From positions 1 to 57,041 of the forward strand of contig CANLOE010000036.1 of NCBI GenBank assembly GCA_947492745.1: DNA of 57,041 nt. Reading direction: 5' to 3'. Source of the stretch: an uncultured Cyclobacteriaceae bacterium (GTDB lineage Bacteria; Bacteroidota; Bacteroidia; Cytophagales; Cyclobacteriaceae). The notes beneath the pieces are model-generated. The model was not told the DNA's origin. It searched no databases and saw only the letters and a program-made list of their open reading frames with translations. The position numbers and the translations under genes are program-made. Shown in pieces: positions 1 to 9,000 of the stretch (the first letter of the stretch is position 1; every line of letters starts with the position of its first letter).

Positions 1-868
1 TCGTTCGGCATAGCACCGCTATGGTGAATGAAGACCGGTGGGCAAAGCTTCCGGTATGAAGCTATTTATGCGCGGAACAGGTTCTCTATTGATCATTTTG
101 GGTTCAATATTTAGTTGTCTTCCACGTAGTGGACACTTATCCTCCTTTGTATTTCAATGCCCCTTCAATTCGCTATACATGTTGTATTCGCTTCCAGAGT
201 GGCCATGCGGTATTTATGCACTCTTATCTTTCTGCCAAATTCGATATAAGATCAGTTGTTCGGAATCAAACGTGCCCTTTGATGACAAGTGGCTAATTGG
301 GTCGGTGGCAATAAAGTTCCTCCGTAACTACCGAAGTATTGCTCAGCTTTGGTTCATATAGATGCCAGACACTCTACTATATAAATTCAATAAGAAAAAA
401 AGTGTTCCTGTCCCTGTTACCGATAGAGCGGCAATTCTTGACTGAAAAGGTAATTACTGCGTCGATTTTGTTTAAAACCAGCAATACCAATCGTTTTCGA
501 TCGGCACAAAACTACTTGGCAGAACTGTGCCCTCCTGTACCCTCCTTTGAATGTGGAAATACCTCCGGCAGTAGAGCTGTCGATGCACCATGTAATAGGG
601 CATGAGCCACAAAGGTACCTCTCACGGTACCGCCTTTCGGACACTATTTCCCTCTCCGTCCTTTAGTATAGTCTTCCCTTCGTCCAAGGATACATTCATC
701 GTGCAGGTAAGGGTGTCCCGCCAAAATAATGAGAAGCCACTGCCAAGGAGAAAGGCCTGTTCTACTATACCGCTGGGCGAAGGGCCAGACCTGAGTGAGA
801 GGTCCGGTAGGGGAAATCATTATGTGACCATTGGAGGTAATACCTTCCCGTATGCTCCGGGACACAGG
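1..868. other. No convincing gene; possible gene tail at the left edge
   Basis: No recognisable gene is seen here. The frame at 3-59 on the plus strand reads as a protein-like C-terminus ending VNEDRWAKLPV, so a gene entering from the left may end at 59; this is a weak call. The longer open frames on both strands in 60-868 overlap one another, have unnatural composition and match no family I know. The stretch abuts the 3' end of the reverse-strand XRE regulator. Confidence 0.3.
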
Positions 869-1783
869 TCACCCATTGTCACCGGAGCTTGTGCGCTCCC
901 GCTGAAGGAACTCCAAAAGGCTGTCCAGTCGTAGGGACCTGTTCTTCAGGCGCAGACTTTCCTGAGCAAGCGCGTCCCCTACATCATAGAGTTCCGACAG
1001 ATGTTCCTTCAGTTCACCGTAGGAGCATGACCCGAGATCAAGGTCCCTGATGGAACCGGTATCGGTGGGCACGATGTCCGTGAAGTCCAACAGTCCGGAA
1101 ATATCCACCTCGGCGGAAACCAGTCCCAACAGCTCATCGGAGCTGATCCCGAATACCTTCGTAAGAAATGCGGTAACGTTCGCGCCCACCCTGACAAAGC
1201 CCTTCTCGTATTTGGCGATGAGATTGGCGCTGTAGTTCTTTCCCATTCCCTTGGAAATCACCGAAGCGAGTTCATTTGTGGTGAGGCCCGCCCTCTTCCT
1301 GTAGTATCTGATGCGTAGTCCTATCTCATCGCTATCGGGTCCAATACGAGTCGGCCGGTCCTCTACCGATCCCAGTTCCTTTCCAAGTTCCAGAACCCTA
1401 CTTTTTACATTGGCAAGCACCTTCCGCATTTCCCTGTTCTCCTCTTCCATGGGTGCCAACAACATATCACGTAAGAACGCAACGTGCTCGTGCATTCGCT
1501 GTGGACCGTAACTACCGGTATCCTGCCGCTCCAGAGTGACCGATTCAACAATCTGTGGGTTATATTCCCACCATACCCTTGGCGCGGACCCGCCCAATAG
1601 CTCATCGGAGCTGACACCCAGTATTCGGGCCAGCGCCTTCAGTGTTTCCGCTGAGAACATGGACGTTCCCAGCTCGTACTTACCGATCATTGCAGGACTG
1701 AACTCCCTGCCCAGCTCCATCGATAGGCGCTGTGCAAGCTCCTCTTGTTTCATACCGGATCTATTTCGAAAAAATCCAAACAT
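869..1783 (-). CDS. Transcriptional regulator with two XRE-type HTH domains
   Basis: A 304-aa cytoplasmic protein, predicted DNA-binding. It contains two XRE/Cro-type helix-turn-helix units: about residues 10-65 (KQEELAQRL, then IGKYELG and SSDELLGG) and about 150-220 (TTNELASVIS, then IAKYEKG and SSDELLGL). Both end in the same SSDELLG signature, so the protein looks like an internal duplication. A charged linker separates them, and the C-terminal 50 residues are leucine/glutamate-rich and probably a coiled coil for dimerisation. It is transcribed away from the small-ORF cluster that starts at 2012, and the 228-bp AT-rich gap between them is the natural place for its operator and divergent promoters. 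Target genes are inferred only from position. Start ATG follows an AT-rich leader. Confidence 0.85.
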   Translation of the reverse strand: MFGFFRNRSGMKQEELAQRLSMELGREFSPAMIGKYELGTSMFSAETLKALARILGVSSDELLGGSAPRVWWEYNPQIVESVTLERQDTGSYGPQRMHEHVAFLRDMLLAPMEEENREMRKVLANVKSRVLELGKELGSVEDRPTRIGPDSDEIGLRIRYYRKRAGLTTNELASVISKGMGKNYSANLIAKYEKGFVRVGANVTAFLTKVFGISSDELLGLVSAEVDISGLLDFTDIVPTDTGSIRDLDLGSCSYGELKEHLSELYDVGDALAQESLRLKNRSLRLDSLLEFLQRERTSSGDNG

Positions 1784-2011
1784 TTTATTCCTCAGATTAT
1801 GTTAATTGCAAAAAACATGATATATTTGATTTATATGAAAGTTTGAAAATTAAAAAATTCATTTTTTGATGCTTTCAAAGGTACATTGATACCTGTTCCG
1901 CTACCCTTTGTGTACCCAAGAATGCAAATATAAGGGGACGGTACCTAATACTTTCAATTTACAGGGTAAGATAGACCTTTAAATCTTCAATGGGACAATG
2001 AATATACAGTT
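1784..2011. promoter_or_regulatory. Divergent intergenic region, likely promoter/operator
   Basis: This AT-rich gap lies between the reverse-strand XRE regulator and the forward small-ORF cluster. It includes a near-palindromic stretch around ATATATTTGATTTATAT at about 1819-1835, suited to a dimeric HTH protein. TACCCTTTG near 1904 resembles, with one extra base, the Bacteroidota -7 element TAnnTTTG. No element can be assigned with certainty. Confidence 0.3.
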
Positions 2012-2362
2012 ATGAAAACAGGACCAGTGTGCAGGGAAAATACGAAAGCGATGGGCAACTACCTGCCCATCAAGGAGGGCCATGGAATGGATGTCCTTAT
2101 AGAGGCCCTTGGTAGGGTAATCACGGACCGTCATACGGTCCATCGCCTTACGGGATATTTTAGGAACAGAGTCATCGGCAAGGGCCTTCGGTACGAGGAA
2201 GAAGATTACGGCCTCAGGCTCTTCGAGAACCATGGGGCCGGAGAAATGATCGGTATACTTTTTTTTCAAGGGATAGGTATTCAAAACAAGGATAGAAGTG
2301 GATATACAGACAAAGATAGAAAGGTACAGGACCATTATCGTGCATTTGGACATCCTGTATGA
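2012..2362 (+). CDS. Small hypothetical protein
   Basis: A 116-aa open frame with no family I recognise. It starts MKTGPVCREN after an A-rich leader and is the first forward frame downstream of the divergent gap. It overlaps the next small gene (start 2298) by 65 bp, which is more than usual; the real C-terminus or the next start may therefore differ. A competing antisense frame of similar length (1979-2353) looks less protein-like because of its long hydrophobic and Ile-rich start without a plausible context. Function unknown. Confidence 0.4.
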   Translation: MKTGPVCRENTKAMGNYLPIKEGHGMDVLIEALGRVITDRHTVHRLTGYFRNRVIGKGLRYEEEDYGLRLFENHGAGEMIGILFFQGIGIQNKDRSGYTDKDRKVQDHYRAFGHPV

Positions 2363-2597
2363 TCAGCTGGGAGTGGCCATCTCCGGTTATGGTAGGGCCA
2401 TCTCACGGCACGGTATGCAGGTAGTGGAAGGTGCCGCTTCCTGCAGGATGGGTCCGGAAAGGATGTACGGAGAACTGGGCCATATCATAAACGATACAAA
2501 ATGCTTTCTGGAAGAGGTACAGTTGAAGATAGAGGTAATCAGGAAGTGTTATAGGGTGTGGGTCATGATACTCGAAATAGAACGTGGCCTGAACTGA
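2298..2597 (+). CDS. Small helical protein, paralogue of the gene at 3085
   Basis: A 99-aa predicted all-helical cytoplasmic protein of unknown function. The pattern ERYRTIIVHLDILYDQLG near the N-terminus matches RSYRTVLVYLEVLQGQV in the 113-aa protein at 3085-3426, and both end in a helix with an (I/V)KE(I/V)R..Y..W motif (VIRKCYRVWVMIL versus EIREGYGRWIRLL). The two are therefore paralogues interrupted by one unrelated gene. No signal peptide or membrane segment is present. The family is unknown to me; size and helicity would suit a DNA-associated or adaptor protein, but that is only speculation. Confidence 0.6.
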   Translation: MDIQTKIERYRTIIVHLDILYDQLGVAISGYGRAISRHGMQVVEGAASCRMGPERMYGELGHIINDTKCFLEEVQLKIEVIRKCYRVWVMILEIERGLN

Positions 2598-2781
2598 ACT
2601 TATTGATCGGTTCAGAGTCGGAATAAATACATGTATGTACCTTAAAGGTAACTAACATAGTTATATGTATTAATTTTTGTACGGATATATTGTCCAGTGG
2701 GTCATCTTGGCCCATTGGTCAGGGACACGTTCATGGCCTTTATCCATTGTCCGATTTTTTTGGGAAACAAACAGTAACAGT
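2598..2781. other. AT-rich leader with a hairpin
   Basis: This gap between two small genes holds an AT-rich stretch (2625-2690) and an 8-bp hairpin at about 2693-2717 (CCAGTGGG ... CCCATTGG, one G-T pair). It probably contains the promoter or leader of the following gene pair. Confidence 0.3.
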
Positions 2782-3084
2782 ATGGAGAAAATGCAGGAAG
2801 AAAGAACTGCCCTGAAGCTTATGTTCGATAAGTTGGGCGACCATTACAGTAGGGAAGGTCTGATGGATAAATGTGCACACCGGGAACATTTGATGGCAAA
2901 CATACATATCGTGTACCCCGGGGACGGGGAACAATGCCTCTTTTCAGGGGAAAACTACCTGAGGGCATTGATTGATATGCTATATCCCCTACACGGCATC
3001 CTGATGGGCGGCAATTTTACGGATACGGAGTCGAAGTACTTGACGAAAATCGAGAAGGCGATAACCGGGCAGTTAATCGAGTAA
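2782..3084 (+). CDS. Small hypothetical protein
   Basis: A 100-aa protein starting MEKMQEERTALKLMF. The open frame extends further upstream to 2677, but that extension is not protein-like, so the ATG at 2782 is preferred. Its stop codon at 3082-3084 is directly followed by the ATG of the next gene, so the two are translationally coupled. The sequence is charged and mainly helical and lacks a signal peptide. I recognise no family. It separates the two paralogous helical genes at 2298 and 3085. Confidence 0.55.
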   Translation: MEKMQEERTALKLMFDKLGDHYSREGLMDKCAHREHLMANIHIVYPGDGEQCLFSGENYLRALIDMLYPLHGILMGGNFTDTESKYLTKIEKAITGQLIE

Positions 3085-3426
3085 ATGACAATGCGGAAAG
3101 GGCCTTTGGGATTGGACGGGTCGAGAGACCGGGGCAGTAAAGACCATACGGAACTCATCCGTAGCTATAGAACGGTACTAGTGTACTTGGAAGTACTCCA
3201 GGGGCAGGTGGAGCTGATACAATCGGCACTGGAAATGTCCATGTCCGACTACTCATCTAGGATATATGGGAACGGGCATCACAAAGACGGTGGTCCCGAT
3301 GGGTCGATAGAAAAACTGGAAGGGGATGCAGGTGCCATACATGGGTTCCTTCAGAAAAAGCTGGACAGGATAAAGGAAATAAGGGAAGGGTACGGGAGAT
3401 GGATACGTCTGCTTGAAAAGAAGTAG
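3085..3426 (+). CDS. Small helical protein, paralogue of the gene at 2298
   Basis: A 113-aa predicted helical protein whose ATG immediately follows the stop of the previous gene (TAAATG), indicating one transcript. It shares the YRT(V/I)(L/I)VYLEVL and C-terminal IKEIREGYGRW motifs with the 99-aa protein at 2298-2597. Between the two helices lies a glycine/histidine-rich insert (GNGHHKDGGPDG) that the paralogue lacks. No signal peptide is present. Function unknown. Confidence 0.6.
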   Translation: MTMRKGPLGLDGSRDRGSKDHTELIRSYRTVLVYLEVLQGQVELIQSALEMSMSDYSSRIYGNGHHKDGGPDGSIEKLEGDAGAIHGFLQKKLDRIKEIREGYGRWIRLLEKK

Positions 3427-3657
3427 GACAGTGGCCCGGGTCAGTGTGATGCTCATTGTCACCGGTAAGGGCCGGCCCGTAAGGACACCTATCCGGTTTT
3501 TGGCTTGGGTTGAGGAACGGTCCGCTCTTCTTTCGGGGGCGGGCCTTCCAAAAATCGGTGGCCGAAAGGTCATCACAATGGTTGAAAAAGTATTTATACG
3601 GTCAGGAGACCGTACAGGATACCATAATGGTTATGGTTTAGGGTTGTGTTTCGGTGC

Positions 3658-3810
3658 CGCCCACTTCCGAATGGGGAGTGGGCGCATTGCCGGACCAACG
3701 GCCCATAACACTGGATGGAAATACCGCTGTGAACCAGCGGTGAAAGTACCGTACGGGTTGTGCCTACGGTTTGAGCCGAGCGGCCCACTGCTTATTGAGG
3801 GTGGGCCGCT
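3658..3810 (+). ncRNA. Cluster of hairpins, possible structured RNA ending in a terminator
   Basis: Four stem-loops occur in 153 bases. Stem 1 is CGCCCACTTCC pairing with GGGAGTGGGCG across 3658-3684. Stem 2 is ACCGCTG/CAGCGGT at 3723-3741. Stem 3 is ACCGTA/TACGGT at 3748-3770. Stem 4 is a perfect 10-bp stem, AGCGGCCCAC (3779-3788) with GTGGGCCGCT (3801-3810), followed by TTC. The succession and the strong final hairpin suggest a folded transcript or attenuator-like leader ahead of the duplicated genes at 3852 and 4976, or a compound terminator for the preceding small genes. A 144-aa open frame running through it is judged non-coding. Confidence 0.35.
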
Positions 3811-3851
3811 TTCAGGAAAAGCAGTCCACAATAACCAAAAGTCATGATACC

Positions 3852-4420
3852 ATGAAAGAAAATGAAAACCGGGAAGGCTATATAACCCGCTACGGCCTTG
3901 AATCCTTCTTGGGAAGTGTTCAGGATGGAAGAGGTCATTGTTCTTAAGGGGGATATCAGGGTGAGCCTCTATTTCGAGAGCAGTGCCGGACAGATACTGC
4001 GCTCGGTCAGCTTCAAGTGCCGCAGCTCGGGGACCGTCATCAGTCTCTCTTTCGAGGAAGAAGGGGGCAAACTCTACCGGAAGGACAACAGGTTCATAGT
4101 TGAAGACTTTCTGAACATGCCACCTATCCATGGCTGGACCGAGCAGACCATCTCCATAAAAGGAATACCGATCAGGACGCAAAATCCACCGTGGCTGCAA
4201 CGGCAAACGGCACTTCTGCACCCTGCACCATAGGGCGGACTACAGACAGAGACTGATGTGCCGGCTTGGGATAGGCGTTATCGGTGTCACTACCCCACAC
4301 AAGGGTGCACTGTAGCTCCATGAGGAAAGATTGAATTCGCTCACTATGGGAGATGGGCGGAAGTTCCCATTCGACTTTGAGCGGTACACGAAAAAAGAGG
4401 ATATAAAACCGGACATATAG
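3852..4420 (+). pseudogene. Broken tandem copy of the 198-aa gene at 4976
   Basis: The DNA closely follows the intact gene at 4976-5572, including the shared upstream leader (CAATAACCAAAAG) and the start MKENEN. It carries several in-del differences: the codons for part of the ISGYI segment are missing, more bases are lost around 3910-3920, and a frameshift follows near 4180. A TAG stands at 4311-4318 where the intact copy has a CAG glutamine codon. Only an internal 111-codon frame (3898-4233) stays open. The end matches the terminal DMKPDI region of the intact copy. It is a decayed direct duplicate about 1.1 kb upstream of its partner. Confidence 0.8.
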
Positions 4421-4494
4421 GACCCGGATGTAAAACTACCATAGCAGATATTCCCTCTACCGATAAAGAGACCGAAACGAATAGATATACGATT

Positions 4495-4833
4495 ATGAAA
4501 GAACAACACACAAAGGAAACATTACCGAAGGCCCCCAAAGGGTTCGCACAACTACGGACCCTCACCTTGGACTGGATGCGGTCCACGGGACCGCTGTCCT
4601 TCGAGGACGTGGAGATCGATGCATATATGGAACAGGTCAGGGCCTACCTGACACTGCTCCTGTGCGCAGGGGACCATGGACTGGAGGAACTGCTGAGGGA
4701 GGACGGGATGCGTACCCTGCAGTGCCTGCTCTGCCCCATGGAGGACCTGCTGGAGGTCAAGTGCGGGGACACAGAGGACACTTTCCTGCTGAGGAACATA
4801 CATGCCCTGCTGCAACGTATGATGGTCCTGTGA
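4495..4833 (+). CDS. Small hypothetical protein between the duplicated genes
   Basis: A 112-aa acidic, helical, leucine-rich protein beginning MKEQHTKETLPKAPKGF. It contains four cysteines in the second half (LCAGDHG, LQCLLCPMEDL, EVKCGD), but no zinc-finger spacing I can name. It has no signal peptide. It lies between the broken and the intact copy of the duplicated gene, in the same orientation, and is not itself duplicated. Strand choice rests on GC-rich third positions and a sensible start. Function unknown. Confidence 0.55.
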   Translation: MKEQHTKETLPKAPKGFAQLRTLTLDWMRSTGPLSFEDVEIDAYMEQVRAYLTLLLCAGDHGLEELLREDGMRTLQCLLCPMEDLLEVKCGDTEDTFLLRNIHALLQRMMVL

Positions 4834-4975
4834 ACGGGCCGTAGGATACAGTAACAGACCCAATGAAACAGAATAAGGAAGACAGAATGCCCTTGCGGAA
4901 TGCTGGGAAAATATCCGCATAGTCCACAGCCTAGCGGAAGGAAAAACAGGCTACAATAACCAAAAGCATGATACC

Positions 4976-5572
4976 ATGAAAGAAAATGAAAACTGGGAAG
5001 GCTATATATCGGGCTACATAACCCGCTACGGCCTTGAACCCCTCTTCGGCAGTACGGATTCGGAAGTGCTGAGGATGGAAGGGGTCATCGTCCTCAGCAC
5101 GGGGGATATCAGGGTGAGTCTCTATTTCGGGAGTAGTGCCCGACAGATACTGCGCCGGGTCAGCTTCAAGGGCCGCAGTTCGGAGACCGTTATCAGTCTC
5201 TCTTTCGAGGAAGAAGGGGGCAAACTCTACCGGAAGGACAACAGGTTCATAGTTGAAGACTTTCTGAACATGGCCCTGGTCCATGGTTGGACCGAGCAGG
5301 TCATCTCCGTAAGGGGAGTAATAATCAGGACCAAAATCCACCGTGGCTGCAACGGCAAACGGCACTTCTGCACCCTGCACCATAGGGCAAACTACAGACA
5401 GAGACTGATGTACCGGCTAGGGATAGGCGTTACCGATGTCACTACCCCGCACAAGGGTGCACTGCAGCTCCATGAGGAAAGATTGAATTCGGTCACAATG
5501 GAAGATGGACGTAAGTTCCTGCTCGACTTTGGGCAGTATACGAAAAAAGTGGATATGAAACCGGACATATAG
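4976..5572 (+). CDS. Conserved hypothetical protein, intact member of a tandem duplication
   Basis: A 198-aa protein of unknown function starting MKENENWEGYISGYITRYG. The middle is beta-rich (VSLYFGSSARQILRRVSF, then FEEEGGKLYRKDNRF). The C-terminal third is basic and histidine-rich (HRGCNGKRHFCTLHHRANY), a Cys/His cluster that could bind metal or nucleic acid; this is inference only. A decayed copy of the same gene lies about 1.1 kb upstream, so the family has been amplified locally. Start is the ATG after the leader sequence shared by both copies. Confidence 0.65.
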   Translation: MKENENWEGYISGYITRYGLEPLFGSTDSEVLRMEGVIVLSTGDIRVSLYFGSSARQILRRVSFKGRSSETVISLSFEEEGGKLYRKDNRFIVEDFLNMALVHGWTEQVISVRGVIIRTKIHRGCNGKRHFCTLHHRANYRQRLMYRLGIGVTDVTTPHKGALQLHEERLNSVTMEDGRKFLLDFGQYTKKVDMKPDI

Positions 5573-6056
5573 TACCCCATTGGGTACATGTACTATTCCA
5601 TGAAGGACGGAAAACGGTAAAGGTCCCCGGTAGATATGACCGTGCGGGAAGGTATTTATGGCAAAGGTCAAGTAGAACTTTTTGGACTTATTGAAGGTCA
5701 ATACTTTACGGGCAGGGTATACAGTTCACGTACGGATGTGGACAAATAAGGGTCTAATTTATTTATATACGGATGTTTACATTTGAGATGCAAAAAAATC
5801 CTATTGAATAGTAAATGCATATCATTATTACATTGAGGGCGATTTTATGGAACGGAAGTTTAATTTTATGGTATCCGAGAGCATTGTAGCCCTTGGGTAC
5901 CGAACCAAAACCACCTCCCATGAACCCGACCTATACCGTACCCAACAAAGCCTGTACCACAGACCGACATGATTTATTCCTGATATGAAAGGAAATCCGG
6001 CCACATGGCTTATGCATCGATTTTTTCATAAAACAAAAGAACCGTTCAGGACAGAG
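5573..6056. promoter_or_regulatory. Upstream region of the secreted-protein operon
   Basis: About 480 bp without a firm gene. It holds an AT-rich tract at 5755-5840, which is the likely promoter zone for the large operon that follows. A 41-codon frame at 5847-5972 (MERKFNFMVSE...) is open but unsupported. An upstream ATG at 5985 is in frame with the next gene but would place a basic 24-residue tail before its signal peptide. Confidence 0.35.
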
Positions 6057-9000
6057 ATGAACCGTTTTGAAAAATTTTTCCTAGTATTCATTGTTATCTC
6101 AATGACATATCTGCCCAAGGGTACATGCCGGGCAATGGGGGACAGTGTTCGGCACCCCCACAGAATGGCGGCCAGGATACATGCACTGCATGACAGGATA
6201 CTGGACGAGGGCAGGACCGTGGAGACCCTGACCATGGACGACATGGCCAGTCTGCCCGTCGGTATCGTAAGGGACATCGGCGGTCAAAAATTCATCATCG
6301 CCATCGATGGGGCACGGTTCACCCCAAAAGGCGCTTTTTTCGATGCCTATATCTCGCTTCCCCTCCCCTTTTCCAACAAGAAAATGGCCTTCGCCGCCAA
6401 GGACATCGCCATCCACCCGGGTGGACTGGCCGCCAGTACCGATACCAAACTGACCTTGGTAGAGGACTCCCGGCACCGACTCAACAAGAACATCGAACTT
6501 GTCCTGCCCGGCAGCCCCTATGGCGAGTTCAACTACGTGGCCTGGGACTGTAGCGGTTTCAAAGAGGTCAACCTGAAGGGTGTTTTCGAGTTCGACAGGA
6601 ACATGATCGTCCCGGACAGGGGTAACGGTAAAGTGACCGCTACCTTCGAGACCGTCACTGCCGACCCCGGCAACATCATGGCCTCGGTGAGCATATCCCC
6701 GTTCAGGTTGACCAAGCTGAAGGACCTGAGCTTTGAGGTACAGCGGGCGACCGTGGACTACAGTGACCTCACCGGCCCTCCGGGCATGGCCTTTCCCGAT
6801 ACCTATAGGAACGAATTCGATGGGAACATGGAACTATGGCAGGGATTCTTCCTTGAATCCGCCACCGTCCGACTACCGGAGGAACTGAGCCCAAGGACGG
6901 GAAGGAAGTCCATCGGTATACGGAACATGCTCATCGACAACTCCGGTGTGACGGGCGCCTTCGGTGCGGGCAACCTTTTCGGGCGGGAAGACGGAAGCCT
7001 GAACGGCTGGCCCTTCTCCATCGATTCGCTGGGTATCGTACTCGAACGGAACCGACTGAAGGGCGGGGCCTTCAAAGGTTCACTACAGGTACCCCTGTTC
7101 GATGGGGACAGCCCCATGGAATACGAGGCGCTCATCAGCCAGCGGAACGGGGAGACCGATTATCTTTTTGCCGTAACGCCCGGCAGGGAGCTGAACGCCT
7201 CGGTGCTGGCGGCAAAGATACAACTGGACAGGGCCTCCACCATTATCATAGAAAAGAAAAACGGCAAGCTCATGCCCTCGGCCATACTGCACGGTAAGGC
7301 CTCTATAAATGCGGGGACAAAACTGAGCGTCAACGAACTGGAGTTCCAGGACCTACACCTGATAACGGAAAAGCCCTACATCCTCTCAGGGGTCTGGGCA
7401 CTCCGTGGCAAGGGACAGCAAAGGGCAGCGAATTTCCCTATCTCCATCAATAACGTCACGTTCGTCCATGACCAACAGCGGATGGCCCTGAACTTCGAGG
7501 CCGCTCTCGCACTGATGGACAGGGAGGACAAGGGCTTTGGAGCGACCACCAAGATAAGTGTAAAGGGCAAGATCGAAGAAACAAGAGTGGGCTCAGGGGA
7601 GCTTGCGGTCAATACCCAACAATGGAAATACGATAAGACCACGATAGATGATATCTATATCAATGCCAAGGACGGTGCCTATGAACTGGAAGGGAAGCTG
7701 AGCCTTTACGATGAAGATCCTGTATACGGAAACGGTTTCAGGGGACAGGTCAAGGCTTGGTTCCAGCCGGGCATAGGTGTCGATGCCATAGCACAGTTCG
7801 GTAATGTCGAAGGGCTACGGTACTGGTATGCCGATGCCGCCGTACGGCTCCCCAATGGAGCGCCCATCAGCCCCGGGATAGCTTTTTACGGATTCGGGGG
7901 CGGCATGTACTACCACATGTCCATGCAGAAGTTCGATGAAAGGGAACTGGCAAATGCCACCGCTTCGGGGCAATCGGGGCTACAGGTCGGTGCTTCCGCA
8001 AGTGGGCTGCAATACGTTCCCGGTGGCAGCACGGGCCTCGGCTTCCGTGCCGGGGTCACCCTGGGCACCCATCCTTCACCGACCCCCTTCAACGGGGATG
8101 CCTCCTTTGAAATAGCCTTCAACAGACACGGTGGTGCCAAGTACATTATATTCAGGGGCGAAGGCTTCTTCATGCAGCCCATTGGGAACCGGAGTTCCAA
8201 AGCCCCCTTGTACGCCGACCTGATGGTCTCCTACGATTTCAACAACAGGAGCCTCCATGCCAATCTGGACACCTACGTCAATATGGGATTGGTCAAGGGT
8301 ATCCATAAGGACGGACTGGCAGGCTCCGCAGTGATGCACTTCTCCCCGGAGACCTGGTACATCCATATCGGTACACCCGACCGGCGCATCGGGCTGAACT
8401 TTCTCGGTCTGGTCAAGACCGGGGCCTACTTCATGGTAGGTAAGGAGATACCCGGGATGCCCACACCTCCGGAAACTGTTTCGGAAATCCTGGGCGGTGA
8501 GGACCTGGACTTCATGCGGGACGAGAACGCACTGGGCTCCGGGGCGGGCATCGCCTTTGGGAGCAGCATGGAGATCGATACGGGCAAACAGAACTTCCTG
8601 ATCTTCTATGGCCAGTTCGGTGCCGGGCTGGGCTTTGATATCATGCTCAAGAACTATGGTAACGCGAGCTGTGCGGGCAGGTCCGGACCCTTGGGCATCA
8701 ACGGTTGGTACGCCTCCGGACAGGCCTGGGCATACGTACACGGCCGGATAGGGATAAAGGTCAACCTGAAATTCGTCGCAGGGGAATTCGATATCCTTTC
8801 CATCGGTGCGGCAGCGGTCCTACAGGCCAAACTGCCCAACCCTATCTATATGCAGGGCATGGTCGGTGGACATTTCGATATACTCGGCGGTCTTGTCAAG
8901 GGGCACTGCAAGTTCAAGCTGCGCATCGGTGAGGAATGCGAGATTATCGGGGCCAGCTCCGTAACGGGAGTAAAGGCCATCGCGGAACTGAAACCCACCG

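Noticed and set aside
1979-2353. 124-aa reverse-strand frame opposite the 2012 gene
   Set aside because: It overlaps the forward frame completely; the forward strand fits the direction of the neighbouring small genes.
3413-3847. 144-aa open frame on the plus strand
   Set aside because: It runs through four strong hairpins, has unnatural composition, overlaps the preceding gene and has no context; the hairpins explain the DNA better.
5847-5972. 41-codon frame before the secreted-protein operon
   Set aside because: No similarity, no neighbour support, and the region is better explained as promoter and leader.
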